From NCBI GenBank assembly GCA_027531565.1, contig JAPZSB010000002.1, positions 558,001 to 622,000 of the forward strand: a DNA stretch of 64,000 nucleotides, given 5' to 3'. The position numbers were made by a program, and so were the translations under genes. The notes below the pieces were generated by a model, which saw only the letters and a program-made list of their open reading frames with translations, did not search any database and was not told the DNA's origin. Below, piece by piece: positions 1-9,625 of the stretch; position 1 is the stretch's first letter, and each line of letters opens with the position of its first letter. The stretch is from Beijerinckiaceae bacterium (GTDB lineage: Bacteria > Pseudomonadota > Alphaproteobacteria > Rhizobiales > Beijerinckiaceae).

Positions 1-1582
1 CCTGATCTTCGACAGCCTGATGGCTGGCTCCTCCGACGAGGAGGATGCGCTCTATGGCCTCGTGGCCAGAAGCGTCCGCCGTTCGGCCGACGGGCAGGTC
101 TACCGGTTCCAGTTGCGCCCCGAGGCGCGGTTCCATGACGGTTCGCCGATCACGGCGGCGGATGTGGTCTTCACCATCGAGACGCTGAAAAGCACCAAGG
201 CCTATGCCACCTACCGGCTGATCCTCCAGAAGGTGACGGGCGCTTCCGCTCTCTCGCCGCAGGAGGTGGAGATCCGCTTCGCACCCGACCGCTCGCGCGA
301 ATTGCCGCTGATCGTGGCCGGGCTGCCGATCTTCTCGAAGGCCTATTACGCCAATCGCGAGTTTGATTCCGCCACGCTGGAGAGCCCGCTCGGTTCGGGC
401 AGCTATCGCGTCGACAGGATCGAGCAGGGCCGTTCCATCAGCTTCCGCCGCGTGCCGGACTATTGGGGCAAGGACCTGCCGGTGGCCGTGGGGCAGGCGA
501 ATTTCGATACGGTGCGCTACGAGTATTTCCGCGACCGCGAGGCGGCGTTCCAGGCGTTCACCGCCGGGGTCTATACGTTCCGCGACGAGTTCACCTCGGT
601 GATCTGGTCCACCCGCTACGATTTTCCGGCGATCCGCGAGGGCCGCGTGAAGCGGGATACGGCGGTCGATGGCCGCCCCTCCGGCACGCAGGGCTGGTTC
701 CTCAATACGCGCCGGCCGCAATTCCGGGATCCGCGGGTGCGCGAGGCGATCGGGCTGGCCTTCGATTTCGAATGGATGAACCAGAACCTGATGTACGGGC
801 TCTACAAGCGGACGACCTCGTTCTTCGAGAACTCGCCGCTCAAGGCCGTCGGCAAGCCGGGGCCGGAAGAACTGGCCCTGCTCGAGCCGTTCCGCGGCAA
901 GGTCCCGGACGAGGTGTTCGGCGAGCCCCATGTTCCGCCGGTCTCGGACGGATCCGGGCAGGACCGCACCCTTCTCCGCCAGGCGCAGCAATTGCTGCAG
1001 CAGGCGGGCGCGAGGCGCGGCGATGACGGCGTCCTCCGGCTGGCGGACGGGACGCGGCTGACGCTCGAATTCCTCGAATTCGATGGCGGGCTGACCAAGC
1101 ATGTCGAGGCCTTCGGCAAGAATCTCCGGCTGCTTGGCATCGGCTTCTCGATCCGGCAGGTCGATCCGTCGCAATACCAGCGCCGGGTGCAGGAATACGA
1201 TTATGACGTCGTGTCGGCGCGGTTCGTCATGTCGCTCACCCCGGGCGAGACGCTGAACACCCTGTTCGGTTCGCAGGCGGCGCGGACGCCCTCCTCGCGG
1301 AACCTTGCCGGCATCGCCGATCCGTCGGTCGATGCGATGATCGCCAAGGTGATCGCAGCGAAATCGAAAGCCGACATCACCCATGCCGCGCGGGCGCTCG
1401 ACCGGCTGCTGCGCGCCGGGCGCTACTGGGTGCCGGCCTGGTATGCCGCCGAGCACAAGTTTGCCTATTGGGACATGTATACCGCGCCGGGCCCGATCCC
1501 GCCGCTGGCCGGCGGGGCTTCTTCCACGGCGCTGGCGACCTGGTGGTATGATGCCGACAAGGCGAAGCGGATCGGCAAGTAA
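1..1582 (+). CDS. yejA: YejA-type peptide ABC transporter substrate-binding protein (5' truncated)
   Basis: This is a periplasmic family 5 (SBP_bac_5) solute-binding protein for an oligopeptide or microcin C type importer. The reading frame is already open at base 2 and reads [14 protein letters not shown] before the first ATG at 20, which is internal family sequence, so the true start and signal peptide lie left of the window. A conserved stretch [18 protein letters not shown] and a C-terminal WWYD region fit the YejA branch. The stop codon overlaps the start of the next gene by one base, and the following three genes encode the two permeases and the dual ATPase. The ligand cannot be told from sequence; peptides are the family expectation. 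Confidence 0.9.
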   Translation, partial: LIFDSLMAGSSDEEDALYGLVARSVRRSADGQVYRFQLRPEARFHDGSPITAADVVFTIETLKSTKAYATYRLILQKVTGASALSPQEVEIRFAPDRSRELPLIVAGLPIFSKAYYANREFDSATLESPLGSGSYRVDRIEQGRSISFRRVPDYWGKDLPVAVGQANFDTVRYEYFRDREAAFQAFTAGVYTFRDEFTSVIWSTRYDFPAIREGRVKRDTAVDGRPSGTQGWFLNTRRPQFRDPRVREAIGLAFDFEWMNQNLMYGLYKRTTSFFENSPLKAVGKPGPEELALLEPFRGKVPDEVFGEPHVPPVSDGSGQDRTLLRQAQQLLQQAGARRGDDGVLRLADGTRLTLEFLEFDGGLTKHVEAFGKNLRLLGIGFSIRQVDPSQYQRRVQEYDYDVVSARFVMSLTPGETLNTLFGSQAARTPSSRNLAGIADPSVDAMIAKVIAAKSKADITHAARALDRLLRAGRYWVPAWYAAEHKFAYWDMYTAPGPIPPLAGGASSTALATWWYDADKAKRIGK

Positions 1583-2682
1583 TGGCGGCCTATATCCTCC
1601 GACGCCTTGCCCTGATGGTGCCCACCCTGCTGGGCATCATGCTGCTGTCCTTCATCATCATCCAGTTCGCGCCGGGCGGGCCGGTGGAAAAGATCATCGC
1701 GCAGCTGCAGGGGCAGGACTCTGGCGCGAGCGGCCGCGTCGGCGGCGGCACGGGTGGCGATATTTCCGGCGCGGCCAATGCTGCGGCGGATGCCAGTTCG
1801 ACCTATCGCGGTGCGCAGGGGCTCGACCCGGCCTTCATCAAGGAACTCGAGAAGCAGTTCGGCTTCGACAAGCCGGCGCATGAGCGCTTCGCCAAGATGA
1901 TCTGGGATTATGCCCGCTTCGATTTCGGGCGGTCCTTCTTCCGCGATGCCTCGGTCATCCAGCTGATCAAGGAGAAGCTGCCGGTCTCGATCTCGCTCGG
2001 CCTCTGGATGACGCTGATCGCCTATGCGATTTCCATTCCGCTCGGCATCCGCAAGGCGGTGAAGGACGGATCCGCCTTCGATGTCTGGACCTCGGGCGTG
2101 ATCGTGATCGGCTATGCCATTCCCAGCTTCCTGTTCGCGGTGCTGCTGGTGGTGCTGTTTGCCGGCGGCTCGTTCTTCCAGTTCTTTCCCCTGCGCGGGC
2201 TGACCTCGCCGAATTTCGAGGAACTCAGCCTCGGCGGCAAGATCCTCGACTATTTCTGGCATCTCGCGTTGCCGCTGACGGCGATGGTGATCTCGCAATT
2301 CGCCACGCTGACGCTGCTGACCAAGAATTCCTTCCTTGACGAAATCCGCAAGCAATATGTGCTCACGGCCCGGATGAAGGGGCTGTCCGAACGCGGCGTG
2401 CTCTATGGCCATGTTTTCCGCAACGCGATGCTGATCGTGATTGCCGGTTTTCCGGGTGCCTTCATCCATGCCTTCTTCACCGGTTCGCTGCTGATCGAGA
2501 ACATCTTCTCGCTGGATGGCCTCGGCCTGCTGGCCTTCTCCGCCACGCTTGACCGCGACTATCCGGTTGTCTTCGCCACGCTTTACATCTTCTCGCTGCT
2601 GGGCCTCGTCATCACGCTGATCACGGACCTGACCTACACGTTGATCGACCCGCGGATCGATTTCGAGGCGCGCGATGTCTGA
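1582..2682 (+). CDS. yejB: YejB-type ABC transporter inner-membrane permease
   Basis: This 366-residue BPD_transp_1 permease forms one half of the membrane channel of the peptide importer. The N-terminus is a membrane anchor ([20 protein letters not shown]), followed by a long Gly/Ala/Ser-rich periplasmic insert at about residues 45-75 and then five or so membrane segments. The cytoplasmic EAA loop, which contacts the ATPase, is near residue 260 ([20 protein letters not shown]). The gene starts on the last base of the binding-protein stop codon and overlaps the next permease by 8 bases, so the four genes are translationally coupled. YejB is favoured over DppB or OppB because of the insert and the partner YejE. 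Confidence 0.92.
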   Translation: MAAYILRRLALMVPTLLGIMLLSFIIIQFAPGGPVEKIIAQLQGQDSGASGRVGGGTGGDISGAANAAADASSTYRGAQGLDPAFIKELEKQFGFDKPAHERFAKMIWDYARFDFGRSFFRDASVIQLIKEKLPVSISLGLWMTLIAYAISIPLGIRKAVKDGSAFDVWTSGVIVIGYAIPSFLFAVLLVVLFAGGSFFQFFPLRGLTSPNFEELSLGGKILDYFWHLALPLTAMVISQFATLTLLTKNSFLDEIRKQYVLTARMKGLSERGVLYGHVFRNAMLIVIAGFPGAFIHAFFTGSLLIENIFSLDGLGLLAFSATLDRDYPVVFATLYIFSLLGLVITLITDLTYTLIDPRIDFEARDV

Positions 2683-3853
2683 TCAGGCGCTCCGGGATGA
2701 CGGTCTGGCGGCAGGGTCGCGCGCGCCCGAGGCGCCGCCGCTTCCGCCGCAGCGCGGGCTGATCCGGCTGTCGCCGCTGAACCAGCGCCGGCTGCAGAAT
2801 TTCCGGGCGAACCGGCGCGGCTACTGGTCGTTCTGGATCTTCATGATCCTGTTCGTTCTTTCACTCTTCGCGGAATTCATCGCGAATGACCGGCCTGTCC
2901 TTGCCCGCTACAAGGGCGAATGGCTGTTCCCCGTGCTGGTGGATTACCCGGAGGAAAAGTTCGGTGGCTTCCTTGCGGTCACGGATTACCGCGACCCCGT
3001 GATTGCCGATGAAATCAACGCGCATGGCTTCATGCTGTTCCCGCCGATCCGCTTCCATCACCGCACCATCCAGCGCGACCTGCCGGTGGCCGCGCCCGCG
3101 CCGCCGACCTGGATGCTGACGGATGCGCAATGCGCCGTGGTGGCGAAAAAGCGCGGCGGCACCGGCTGCAAGGATATCGAGTGGAACTGGCTCGGCACGG
3201 ATGATCGCGGCCGCGATGTCGTCGCGCGGCTGATCTACGGTTTCCGCATCTCGGTGCTGTTCGGGCTCATCCTGACGCTGGCCTCCTCGGTGATCGGCAT
3301 TGCGGCCGGGGCGGTGCAGGGCTATTTCGGCGGCAAGGTGGATCTCTTTTTCCAGCGCTTCATCGAGATCTGGACCTCTATGCCGCTGCTTTTCCTGCTG
3401 ATCATCCTCTCCGCGGTGATCACGCCGAGCTTCCTCGTTCTGCTGACCATCCTGCTGCTGTTCAAATGGACCTCGCTGGTCGGCGTGGTCCGGGCCGAAT
3501 TCCTGCGCGCCCGCAATTTCGAATATGTGAAAGCTGCGCGGGCGCTCGGGCTGTCCGACCGCCAGATCATGATGCGGCACATGCTGCCCAACGCCATGGT
3601 GGCCACGCTCACCTACATGCCCTTCGTGCTCAATGCCTCGATCACGACGCTGACTTCGCTCGACTTTCTCGGCTTCGGCCTGCCGCCGGGCTCGCCCTCG
3701 CTGGGCGAGTTGCTCCAGCAGGGCAAGGCCAACCTGCAGGCGCCGTGGCTTGGCCTGTCCGGCTTTGCAGTGATCGCGCTGATGCTCTCGCTGCTGATCT
3801 TCATCGGCGAGGCCGTGCGTGATGCCTTCGACCCACGGAAGAGTTTCGCATGA
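2675..3853 (+). CDS. yejE: YejE-type ABC transporter inner-membrane permease
   Basis: This 392-residue permease is the second half of the importer channel. A cytoplasmic N-terminal tail of about 45 residues precedes the first membrane segment. A large periplasmic insert (about residues 65-170) follows, which is typical of YejE and absent from shorter DppC proteins. The BPD_transp_1 domain then carries an EAA motif near residue 285 ([20 protein letters not shown]). It overlaps yejB by 8 bases and the ATPase gene by 4, so one mRNA encodes the complex. Confidence 0.92.
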   Translation: MSDQALRDDGLAAGSRAPEAPPLPPQRGLIRLSPLNQRRLQNFRANRRGYWSFWIFMILFVLSLFAEFIANDRPVLARYKGEWLFPVLVDYPEEKFGGFLAVTDYRDPVIADEINAHGFMLFPPIRFHHRTIQRDLPVAAPAPPTWMLTDAQCAVVAKKRGGTGCKDIEWNWLGTDDRGRDVVARLIYGFRISVLFGLILTLASSVIGIAAGAVQGYFGGKVDLFFQRFIEIWTSMPLLFLLIILSAVITPSFLVLLTILLLFKWTSLVGVVRAEFLRARNFEYVKAARALGLSDRQIMMRHMLPNAMVATLTYMPFVLNASITTLTSLDFLGFGLPPGSPSLGELLQQGKANLQAPWLGLSGFAVIALMLSLLIFIGEAVRDAFDPRKSFA

Positions 3854-5463
3854 CCGGCACGCGGCTCGTCACGGTCCAGGATCTTTCCGTCGCCTTCCGT
3901 CAGGGCGGGAAGGACAGCCTTGCGGTCGATCGCGTGTCCTTCGAGATCCATCGCGGGGAAACGCTGGCGCTGGTGGGCGAATCCGGCTCCGGGAAATCGG
4001 TGACCGCGCTTTCCCTCGTTCGCCTGCTGAACTATCCGGCGGCGCATCATCCGGGCGGGTCGATCCGGTTCGAGGCCGAGGGCGGCGCGGTCGATATCCT
4101 CAAGGCCGAGGACAGCGCGCTGCGGAAGATCCGCGGCAACGCGATCTCGATGGTGTTCCAGGAGCCGATGACCTCGCTCAATCCGCTCCACACGATCGAG
4201 CGGCAGATCGGCGAGATTCTCGGCCTCCATCGCGGTCTTTCCGGCGAAGCGGCCCGGCGCCGCATTCTCGACCTGCTGACCAAGGTGGGGATCCGCGATC
4301 CGGAGAGCCGGCTTGGCGCCTATCCGCACGAACTTTCCGGCGGGCAGCGCCAGCGCGTCATGATCGCCATGGCTCTGGCCAACGAGCCTGACCTGCTGAT
4401 CGCCGACGAGCCGACAACAGCCCTCGACGTGACCGTGCAGGCGAAGATCCTCGACCTTCTGGCGGAGCTTCAGCGCGAGACCGGCATGGCGATGCTGTTC
4501 ATCACGCATGATCTCGGGATTGTCCGCCGGATCGCCCATCGCGTCGCGATCATGCGGCGCGGGCAGATCGTCGAACAGGGCGCCGTGAACGAGGTGTTCG
4601 CTGCACCGAAGCACCCCTATACGCAGGCCCTGCTGGCGGCGGAGCCGAAGGGGGATCCGGCCGTGCCGCATCGCGAGGCGCCGGTCGTGGTGGAGGTGCG
4701 CGACCTGAAGGTGCATTTCCCCATCCGCACCGGCCTGATGAAGCGCGTGACCGGCCATGTGAAGGCGGTGGACGGGATCGACCTGACCATCCGCGCCGGC
4801 GAGACTTTGGGCATTGTCGGCGAATCCGGTTCGGGCAAGACCACGCTCGGCCAGGCCATCCTGCGGCTGATCCGCTCGGAGGGTGCCATCCGCGTATTGG
4901 GCCGGGACGTGCAGGGCGTCGGGTTCACGGCGATGCGGCCGATGCGCCGGGACATGCAGATCGTCTTCCAGGACCCGTATGGCTCGCTTTCGCCGCGCAT
5001 GTCGGTGGCGGAGATTGTCGCCGAGGGGTTGCATATCCAGCAACCGGGGCTGAGCGACGAGGCGGTGCGGGCAATCGTGGCCCGGGCGCTGCATGATGTC
5101 GGGCTCGATCCGGCGGCGATGGACCGCTATCCGCATGAATTCTCCGGTGGCCAGCGCCAGCGGATCGCCATTGCCCGCGCCATGGCGCTCGATCCCAAAT
5201 TCGTGGTGCTGGACGAGCCGACCTCGGCGCTCGACATGAGCGTGCAGGCGCAGATCGTCGATCTGCTGCGGGAATTGCAGGTCAAGCGGCAGCTCGCCTA
5301 TCTCTTCATCAGCCATGATCTGAAGGTGGTCCGGGCTCTGTCCAGTCATGTCATCGTCATGCAGAACGGGCAGGTGGTCGAGCAGGGGCCGGCTGCGGAG
5401 CTGTTTGCCCGGCCGCGCACCGAGTATACCCGTACTTTGTTCGCTGCGGCGCTCCACCGTTAG
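3850..5463 (+). CDS. yejF: YejF-type dual ATP-binding protein of the peptide importer
   Basis: Two complete ABC ATPase domains sit in one 537-residue chain, which energises the YejBE channel. Walker A motifs GESGSGKS and GESGSGKT lie at residues 43-50 and 324-331. ABC signatures LSGGQ and FSGGQ lie at 162-166 and 431-435, each followed by a Walker B with DEPT. A peptide-transporter-type C-terminal segment ([12 protein letters not shown]) follows the first domain. The duplicated architecture matches YejF, where other peptide importers use separate D and F subunits. It overlaps yejE by 4 bases and is the last gene of the operon. Confidence 0.93.
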   Translation: MTGTRLVTVQDLSVAFRQGGKDSLAVDRVSFEIHRGETLALVGESGSGKSVTALSLVRLLNYPAAHHPGGSIRFEAEGGAVDILKAEDSALRKIRGNAISMVFQEPMTSLNPLHTIERQIGEILGLHRGLSGEAARRRILDLLTKVGIRDPESRLGAYPHELSGGQRQRVMIAMALANEPDLLIADEPTTALDVTVQAKILDLLAELQRETGMAMLFITHDLGIVRRIAHRVAIMRRGQIVEQGAVNEVFAAPKHPYTQALLAAEPKGDPAVPHREAPVVVEVRDLKVHFPIRTGLMKRVTGHVKAVDGIDLTIRAGETLGIVGESGSGKTTLGQAILRLIRSEGAIRVLGRDVQGVGFTAMRPMRRDMQIVFQDPYGSLSPRMSVAEIVAEGLHIQQPGLSDEAVRAIVARALHDVGLDPAAMDRYPHEFSGGQRQRIAIARAMALDPKFVVLDEPTSALDMSVQAQIVDLLRELQVKRQLAYLFISHDLKVVRALSSHVIVMQNGQVVEQGPAAELFARPRTEYTRTLFAAALHR

Positions 5464-5469
5464 ACGCCT

Positions 5470-5525
5470 CGGTTGTTGCTGAAAATTCAGGAATTCTCCT
5501 GTAGAGAACGGCCAACCCACAAACA
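5470..5525 (+). promoter_or_regulatory. Candidate promoter of the phosphohexomutase gene
   Basis: The 71-base gap after yejF is AT-richer than its surroundings. It contains a TTGCTG-like -35 and a TGTAGA-like -10 about 18 bases apart, then an AGGA ribosome site 6 bases before the ATG at 5535. The assignment is by eye only. Confidence 0.25.
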
Positions 5526-5534
5526 GGATCCTGC

Positions 5535-7061
5535 ATGTTCTCCTTTCCCAAGCCGCTGACGGCCATCGAGCCGAATACCCGTGCCTTCGAATCGACTCCG
5601 CTCGTGAAGCCGACCGGTTTCCGGGAATATGACGCGCGCTGGTGGTTCGGGCATCCGGCCTCGCCCAAGGCGCCCGAGATCAACCTGATGGGCATCCAGG
5701 CCCTGGGGATGGGGATCGGCACGTTCCTGAAGGAACGCGGTGTCGAGCGCCGGATCGTGGTCGGCCATGACTTCCGCGGCTATTCCGCCTCGATCAAGCT
5801 GGCGCTGGTGGCCGGGCTGATGGCCTCGGGCTGCAAGGTCGTGGATATCGGTCTCGCCCTCTCGCCGATGGCCTATTTCGCGCAGTTCGCGCTCGATGTG
5901 CCGGCCGTCGCGATGGTAACGGCCTCGCATAACGACAATGGCTGGACCGGCGTGAAGATGGGCTGCAACCGCCCCGTCACATTCGGACCGGATGAAATGA
6001 GCCGGCTCAAGGAAATCGTTCTTGGCGGAAATTTCGCGCTGGATGGCGGGGGCAGCTACACCTTCCATGACAATTTCTACGACCTGTATTTCAAGGACCT
6101 GACGAGCCGGCCGAAGATCACGCGCAAGCTCAAGGTTGTCGCGGCCTGCGGCAATGGCACGGCCGGCGCCTTCGCGCCGCAGATCCTCGAGGCCCTGGGC
6201 TGCGAGGTCATTCCGCTGGACACCAAACTCGACCACACGTTCCCGCGCTACAATCCGAACCCGGAAGACATGGAGATGCTCCACGCCATCGCACATGCGG
6301 TGAAGGAGCATGGCGCGGATGTCGGCCTCGGCTTCGATGGCGACGGTGATCGCTGCGGCGTGGTCGACAACGAGGGCAACGAGATCTTCGCCGACAAGAT
6401 CGGCGTGATGCTGGCGCGCGACCTCTCGACGCTGCATCCCGGCTCGACCTTCGTGGTCGACGTGAAATCGACCGGCCTGTTCCATACCGATCCGGAACTG
6501 ATCCGGCTCGGCGCGAAGACCGATTACTGGAAGACCGGCCACTCGCATATCAAGAAGCGCGTGACCGAGCTCAAGGCCTTGGCAGGGTTCGAGAAATCCG
6601 GGCATTTCTTCTTCAATGCGCCGGTCGGCCGCGGCTATGATGACGGCGTCGTCACCGGGATCGCGGTGATCGACATGCTGGATCGCAACCCCGGAAAGTC
6701 CATGGCGGATCTCTATCGTGCGGTGCCGAAGACCTGGGGCTCGCCGACCATGTCGCCGCATTGCGACGACGAGATCAAGTATGAGGTGGTCGAGCGCGTC
6801 GTGAAGCGCATCCAGGGCATGGCGGCCGCGGGCGAATCGATCACGGGCCAGAGGATCCGGGATGTCGTGACCGTCAACGGCGTGCGGGTCACCGCCGAGG
6901 ATGGCACCTGGGGTCTCGTCCGCGCCTCGTCGAACAAGCCGGAGCTCGTTGTCGTGGTCGAAAGCCCCGTCTCCGAAGCGCGCATGCGCGAGATGTTCAA
7001 GGCCGTCGACACGATCCTGCGCGAGAACCCGGAAGTCGGTGCCTATAACCAGACGATCTGA
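5535..7061 (+). CDS. Phosphomannomutase/phosphoglucomutase
   Basis: This is an alpha-D-phosphohexomutase of 508 residues that interconverts the 6-phosphate and 1-phosphate of glucose or mannose in the cytoplasm, feeding sugar-nucleotide synthesis. The phosphoserine loop TASHN places the catalytic Ser at residue 131. The Mg-binding loop DGDGDR lies at 268-273, the sugar-recognition motif EKSGH near 353-357, and the phosphate-binding RASSNKPE near the C-terminus. An AGGA site precedes the ATG. Whether mannose or glucose is preferred (ManB/AlgC/Pgm) cannot be read from the sequence, so no symbol is given. Confidence 0.9.
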   Translation: MFSFPKPLTAIEPNTRAFESTPLVKPTGFREYDARWWFGHPASPKAPEINLMGIQALGMGIGTFLKERGVERRIVVGHDFRGYSASIKLALVAGLMASGCKVVDIGLALSPMAYFAQFALDVPAVAMVTASHNDNGWTGVKMGCNRPVTFGPDEMSRLKEIVLGGNFALDGGGSYTFHDNFYDLYFKDLTSRPKITRKLKVVAACGNGTAGAFAPQILEALGCEVIPLDTKLDHTFPRYNPNPEDMEMLHAIAHAVKEHGADVGLGFDGDGDRCGVVDNEGNEIFADKIGVMLARDLSTLHPGSTFVVDVKSTGLFHTDPELIRLGAKTDYWKTGHSHIKKRVTELKALAGFEKSGHFFFNAPVGRGYDDGVVTGIAVIDMLDRNPGKSMADLYRAVPKTWGSPTMSPHCDDEIKYEVVERVVKRIQGMAAAGESITGQRIRDVVTVNGVRVTAEDGTWGLVRASSNKPELVVVVESPVSEARMREMFKAVDTILRENPEVGAYNQTI

Positions 7062-7108
7062 TGGGCGAAGCCGGCACGGCGCCGGCCGAATCCCCCATCA
7101 TGAGCCGG

Positions 7109-7717
7109 CTACACATCGAAGCCGTGACGACAGATTTCCTGCGCGAGATCCGTCGTTGCCGTGACATGGATCGTGGCAAAGCCAAGGCGCTCGGCAGCAG
7201 CGATGTTCTTCGCGCTGTCATCCATGAACAGGCAGGATGCGGCGTCGAGCCCGTGCCGGTGCAGGAAAGCGGCATAGATCGCCGGATCCGGCTTGAGAAG
7301 GCCAAGCTCCGCGGAAACGACCGTCCCGGCAAAGCGGGAGAGAAACGGGAAGCGTGCCTGCGCCTCGGCGAAGGTGTCCGCCGCGAAATTGGTGATCGCG
7401 TAACAGGGGATGGCGCGCGCCAGTGCCGCTTCCAGTACCGCGACATTGGGCGCGATCGGCCCGGGCACCATCTCGTGCCAGTGACGGCGGAAGGCGCGGA
7501 TCAGGTCGGCCTTGTCCGGATGGAGGGCGATCCGCTCGGCCTCGGCTACCGGCCACGGCCGGCCGCGATCCTGTTCGAGGTTCCATTCAGGCGGGAGCAC
7601 TTCCGTAAAAAAGCGCCGCCGTTCCTCGGGGTCGGGGATCAGCCGGCGATAGGGGATTTCCGAGTCCCAACGGATCAGGACATTGCCGATATCGAAGACG
7701 AGGTTCGTGGGCATCAT
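7109..7717 (-). CDS. HAD-superfamily phosphatase, YihX-like
   Basis: This 202-residue haloacid dehalogenase-like hydrolase is predicted to be a small cytoplasmic phosphatase. Motif I is FDIGNV with the nucleophile Asp at residue 9; the DIGNV form is typical of YihX-type glucose-1-phosphatases rather than true dehalogenases. Later motifs are a Thr/Asn region (ITNFAAD), Lys in LLKPDPAIY and the acidic MDDSAKN. It converges on the phosphohexomutase gene with a 47-base gap. A substrate among hexose phosphates is plausible from that neighbour but is inference. Two tandem ATGs (7717, 7714) are possible starts. Confidence 0.85.
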   Translation of the reverse strand: MMPTNLVFDIGNVLIRWDSEIPYRRLIPDPEERRRFFTEVLPPEWNLEQDRGRPWPVAEAERIALHPDKADLIRAFRRHWHEMVPGPIAPNVAVLEAALARAIPCYAITNFAADTFAEAQARFPFLSRFAGTVVSAELGLLKPDPAIYAAFLHRHGLDAASCLFMDDSAKNIAAAERLGFATIHVTATTDLAQEICRHGFDV

Positions 7718-7754
7718 GCAGGGGCTCCGGTGCGGGCTTTGCCGTAGTCACGGG

Positions 7755-7785
7755 TTGTGAACCCTTTTCGCTCATAAATTGTGAA
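7755..7785. repeat. Paired TTGTGAA direct repeat between divergent genes
   Basis: The heptamer TTGTGAA occurs at 7755-7761 and 7779-7785, 24 bases start to start, in the spacer between the HAD gene and the small secreted-protein gene. The first copy sits inside a short inverted repeat (GGGTT gtg AACCC). It could be a regulator site; chance cannot be excluded. Confidence 0.3.
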
Positions 7786-7786
7786 G

Positions 7787-7811
7787 GCCGGCCTCCTGTT
7801 GCGAGGCCGGC
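7787..7811 (+). promoter_or_regulatory. Leader hairpin upstream of the small secreted-protein gene
   Basis: A perfect 9-base inverted repeat (GCCGGCCTC / GAGGCCGGC) with a 7-base loop lies 20 bases upstream of the ATG at 7832. No T-run follows on either strand, so it looks like a leader stem-loop rather than an intrinsic terminator. Confidence 0.45.
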
Positions 7812-7831
7812 ATGAGCGAGTGAGTTCTGTC

Positions 7832-8083
7832 ATGCGTCCGCTTCGCCTGCCCCTTGCCGGAGGGCTGCTCGGCCTGCTTGTGCTTCAGCCGGCTTTCGCG
7901 GCCGGTTTCGCCATCGATCCCGATCCGCGTTCGCCGACCCTTGGCGAGATCCTGGACAGCGAGGAACGGGCGCGCCTTCCGGCCGCACCGGTCCGTCCTG
8001 TGCGGACGCAGCCCTATGTTCCACCGGGCGCCGCCACGGTCTGGGCGCCGGGTGTCCGCGCCCGCGGCGTGCGCCCGCGCTGA
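7832..8083 (+). CDS. Small proline-rich secreted protein of unknown function
   Basis: The predicted product has 83 residues. A signal peptide (MRPLRLPLAGGLLGLLVLQP) with likely cleavage after AFA leaves a mature chain of about 60 residues rich in Pro, Arg and Ala, with no cysteines and no recognisable domain. The ATG at 7832 is chosen because an upstream in-frame start at 7781 would bury the signal peptide behind a charged extension. It stands alone, divergent from the HAD gene and followed by the dehydrogenase gene. Function is unknown; a periplasmic or surface location is inferred. Confidence 0.55.
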   Translation: MRPLRLPLAGGLLGLLVLQPAFAAGFAIDPDPRSPTLGEILDSEERARLPAAPVRPVRTQPYVPPGAATVWAPGVRARGVRPR

Positions 8084-8176
8084 TCGCCTCCGCTTCCTCT
8101 TGGCAAAGCCCGTCCCTGCTGGAATAGGATAGGGCGCTCGCCCGGCCCGTTTTTCCGGGTCCGGAAGGGGTTGCCG

Positions 8177-9625
8177 ATGTCCGCCGCTTTTCTTGACCAG
8201 ATCCGCTCCATCGTCGGCGAGGCGCATGTCCTTGTCGACGAAACCGCGATGCTGCCGGCGCTGACCGAGCTGCGCGGCCTCCACAAGGGGCATGCGCTGG
8301 CCGTGATCCGTCCGGGCTCGACAGCGGATGTCGCGCGCGTGATGCAGCTGGCCGATGCAGCGGGCATTCCCGTGGTGGCGCAGGGCGGCAATACCGGGCT
8401 GGTCGGCGGCGGCGTGCCCTTCGGCGGCATCGTGCTCTCGCTGGCACGGCTGAAGGCGATCCGCGCGGTCGATCCGGTCAATGCGACGATGATTGTCGAG
8501 GCGGGCGTCGTGCTGCAGGCGGTGCAGGAGGCTGCCGCCGCGGCCGGCATGCTGTTCCCGCTCTCGCTGGCCTCCGAGGGCTCCTGCACGATCGGCGGCA
8601 ATATCGCCACCAATGCCGGCGGAACGGCGGTTCTGCGCTATGGCAATACGCGCGATCTCATCCTCGGGCTCGAGGTGGTGCTGCCGAATGGCGAGATCTG
8701 GAACGGGCTGACCGGCCTGCGCAAGGACAATGCCGGCTATGACCTGAAACATCTTTTCATCGGGTCCGAGGGCACGCTGGGCATCGTCACCGCGGCGGTG
8801 GTGAAGCTGTTCCCGGCACCGCGCTCGCGCTGCACAGCCTTTCTCGCCGCGCCGGATCCGGAGGCCGTTGTCCGGCTGTTCCATCGCCTGCGCGGCCGGG
8901 CCGGCGAACGGCTGACGACCTTCGAGATCCTGCCGCGCTTCGGGCTGGAAATCGTGCTGCGCCACGCGCCCAATGTGCGCGACCCGTTTGCCGCCGCCTA
9001 TCCCTTTTATGCGCTGGTCGAGCTGACCTCGCCCGAGGCGGAAGCCGGACTGGAGCCGCTCCTGCTGGAGACGCTGGAATCGGGCATGGAGGCCGGGGAG
9101 GTGCTCGATGCCGCCTTGGCGGCCAGTTCCGCGCAGGCGGCGGATTTCTGGCGGCTGCGCGAGCAGCTGTCCGAATGCCAGCGCCATGAGGGCGGCTCGA
9201 TCAAGCACGATGTTTCCGTACCGATCTCGCGCGTTGCGGATTTCCTGACCGAGACCAGTGCGGCCTGCGAGGCGGCGATGCCGGGCATCCGCGTCTGCGC
9301 GTTCGGGCATATCGGCGATGGCAATATCCATTTCAACCTGAGCCAGCCCGTGGGCATGGACAAGGGCGAATTCCTTTCCACCTGGCATCGGTTCAACCGC
9401 CTTGTCCATGATGCGGTGGCGGCTCGCGGGGGGTCGATCGCGGCGGAGCACGGGGTCGGGCTGATCAAGCGGGACGAGCTGCCCCAATACAAGGATCCGG
9501 TGGCCCTCGCCCTGATGGCGACGGTCAAGCGGGCGCTTGATCCGAAGAACCTGCTCAATCCGGGCAAGGTGATCGCGCTTGGCAACGACCTGCCGGCCTT
9601 CACCCCCGGACGGCCCGCTGCCTGA
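8177..9625 (+). CDS. FAD-binding 2-hydroxyacid dehydrogenase (D-lactate/D-2-hydroxyglutarate dehydrogenase family)
   Basis: This 482-residue flavoprotein oxidises a 2-hydroxyacid. The N-terminal FAD_binding_4 (PCMH) domain includes VVAQGGNTGLVGGG near residues 75-88 and SEGSCTIGGNIATNAGG near 135-150. The C-terminal FAD-oxidase_C domain carries the metal-site motif GHIGDGNIHFN and EHGVG near its end. These place it in the GlcD/D2HGDH group. The ATG at 8177 follows GGAAGGGG by 6 bases and is preferred to a TTG six bases upstream. It converges with xdhC, with coding ends overlapping by 26 bases. The substrate is not determined. Confidence 0.88.
   Translation: MSAAFLDQIRSIVGEAHVLVDETAMLPALTELRGLHKGHALAVIRPGSTADVARVMQLADAAGIPVVAQGGNTGLVGGGVPFGGIVLSLARLKAIRAVDPVNATMIVEAGVVLQAVQEAAAAAGMLFPLSLASEGSCTIGGNIATNAGGTAVLRYGNTRDLILGLEVVLPNGEIWNGLTGLRKDNAGYDLKHLFIGSEGTLGIVTAAVVKLFPAPRSRCTAFLAAPDPEAVVRLFHRLRGRAGERLTTFEILPRFGLEIVLRHAPNVRDPFAAAYPFYALVELTSPEAEAGLEPLLLETLESGMEAGEVLDAALAASSAQAADFWRLREQLSECQRHEGGSIKHDVSVPISRVADFLTETSAACEAAMPGIRVCAFGHIGDGNIHFNLSQPVGMDKGEFLSTWHRFNRLVHDAVAARGGSIAAEHGVGLIKRDELPQYKDPVALALMATVKRALDPKNLLNPGKVIALGNDLPAFTPGRPAA

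Noticed and set aside
3613-5520. 635-residue minus-strand frame across the yejF region
   Set aside because: Antisense shadow of the dual ATPase gene with no ribosome site or motif.
7062-7108. Intrinsic terminator between the phosphohexomutase and HAD genes
   Set aside because: A GCCGGC repeat pair is present but the stem is short and there is no T-run.
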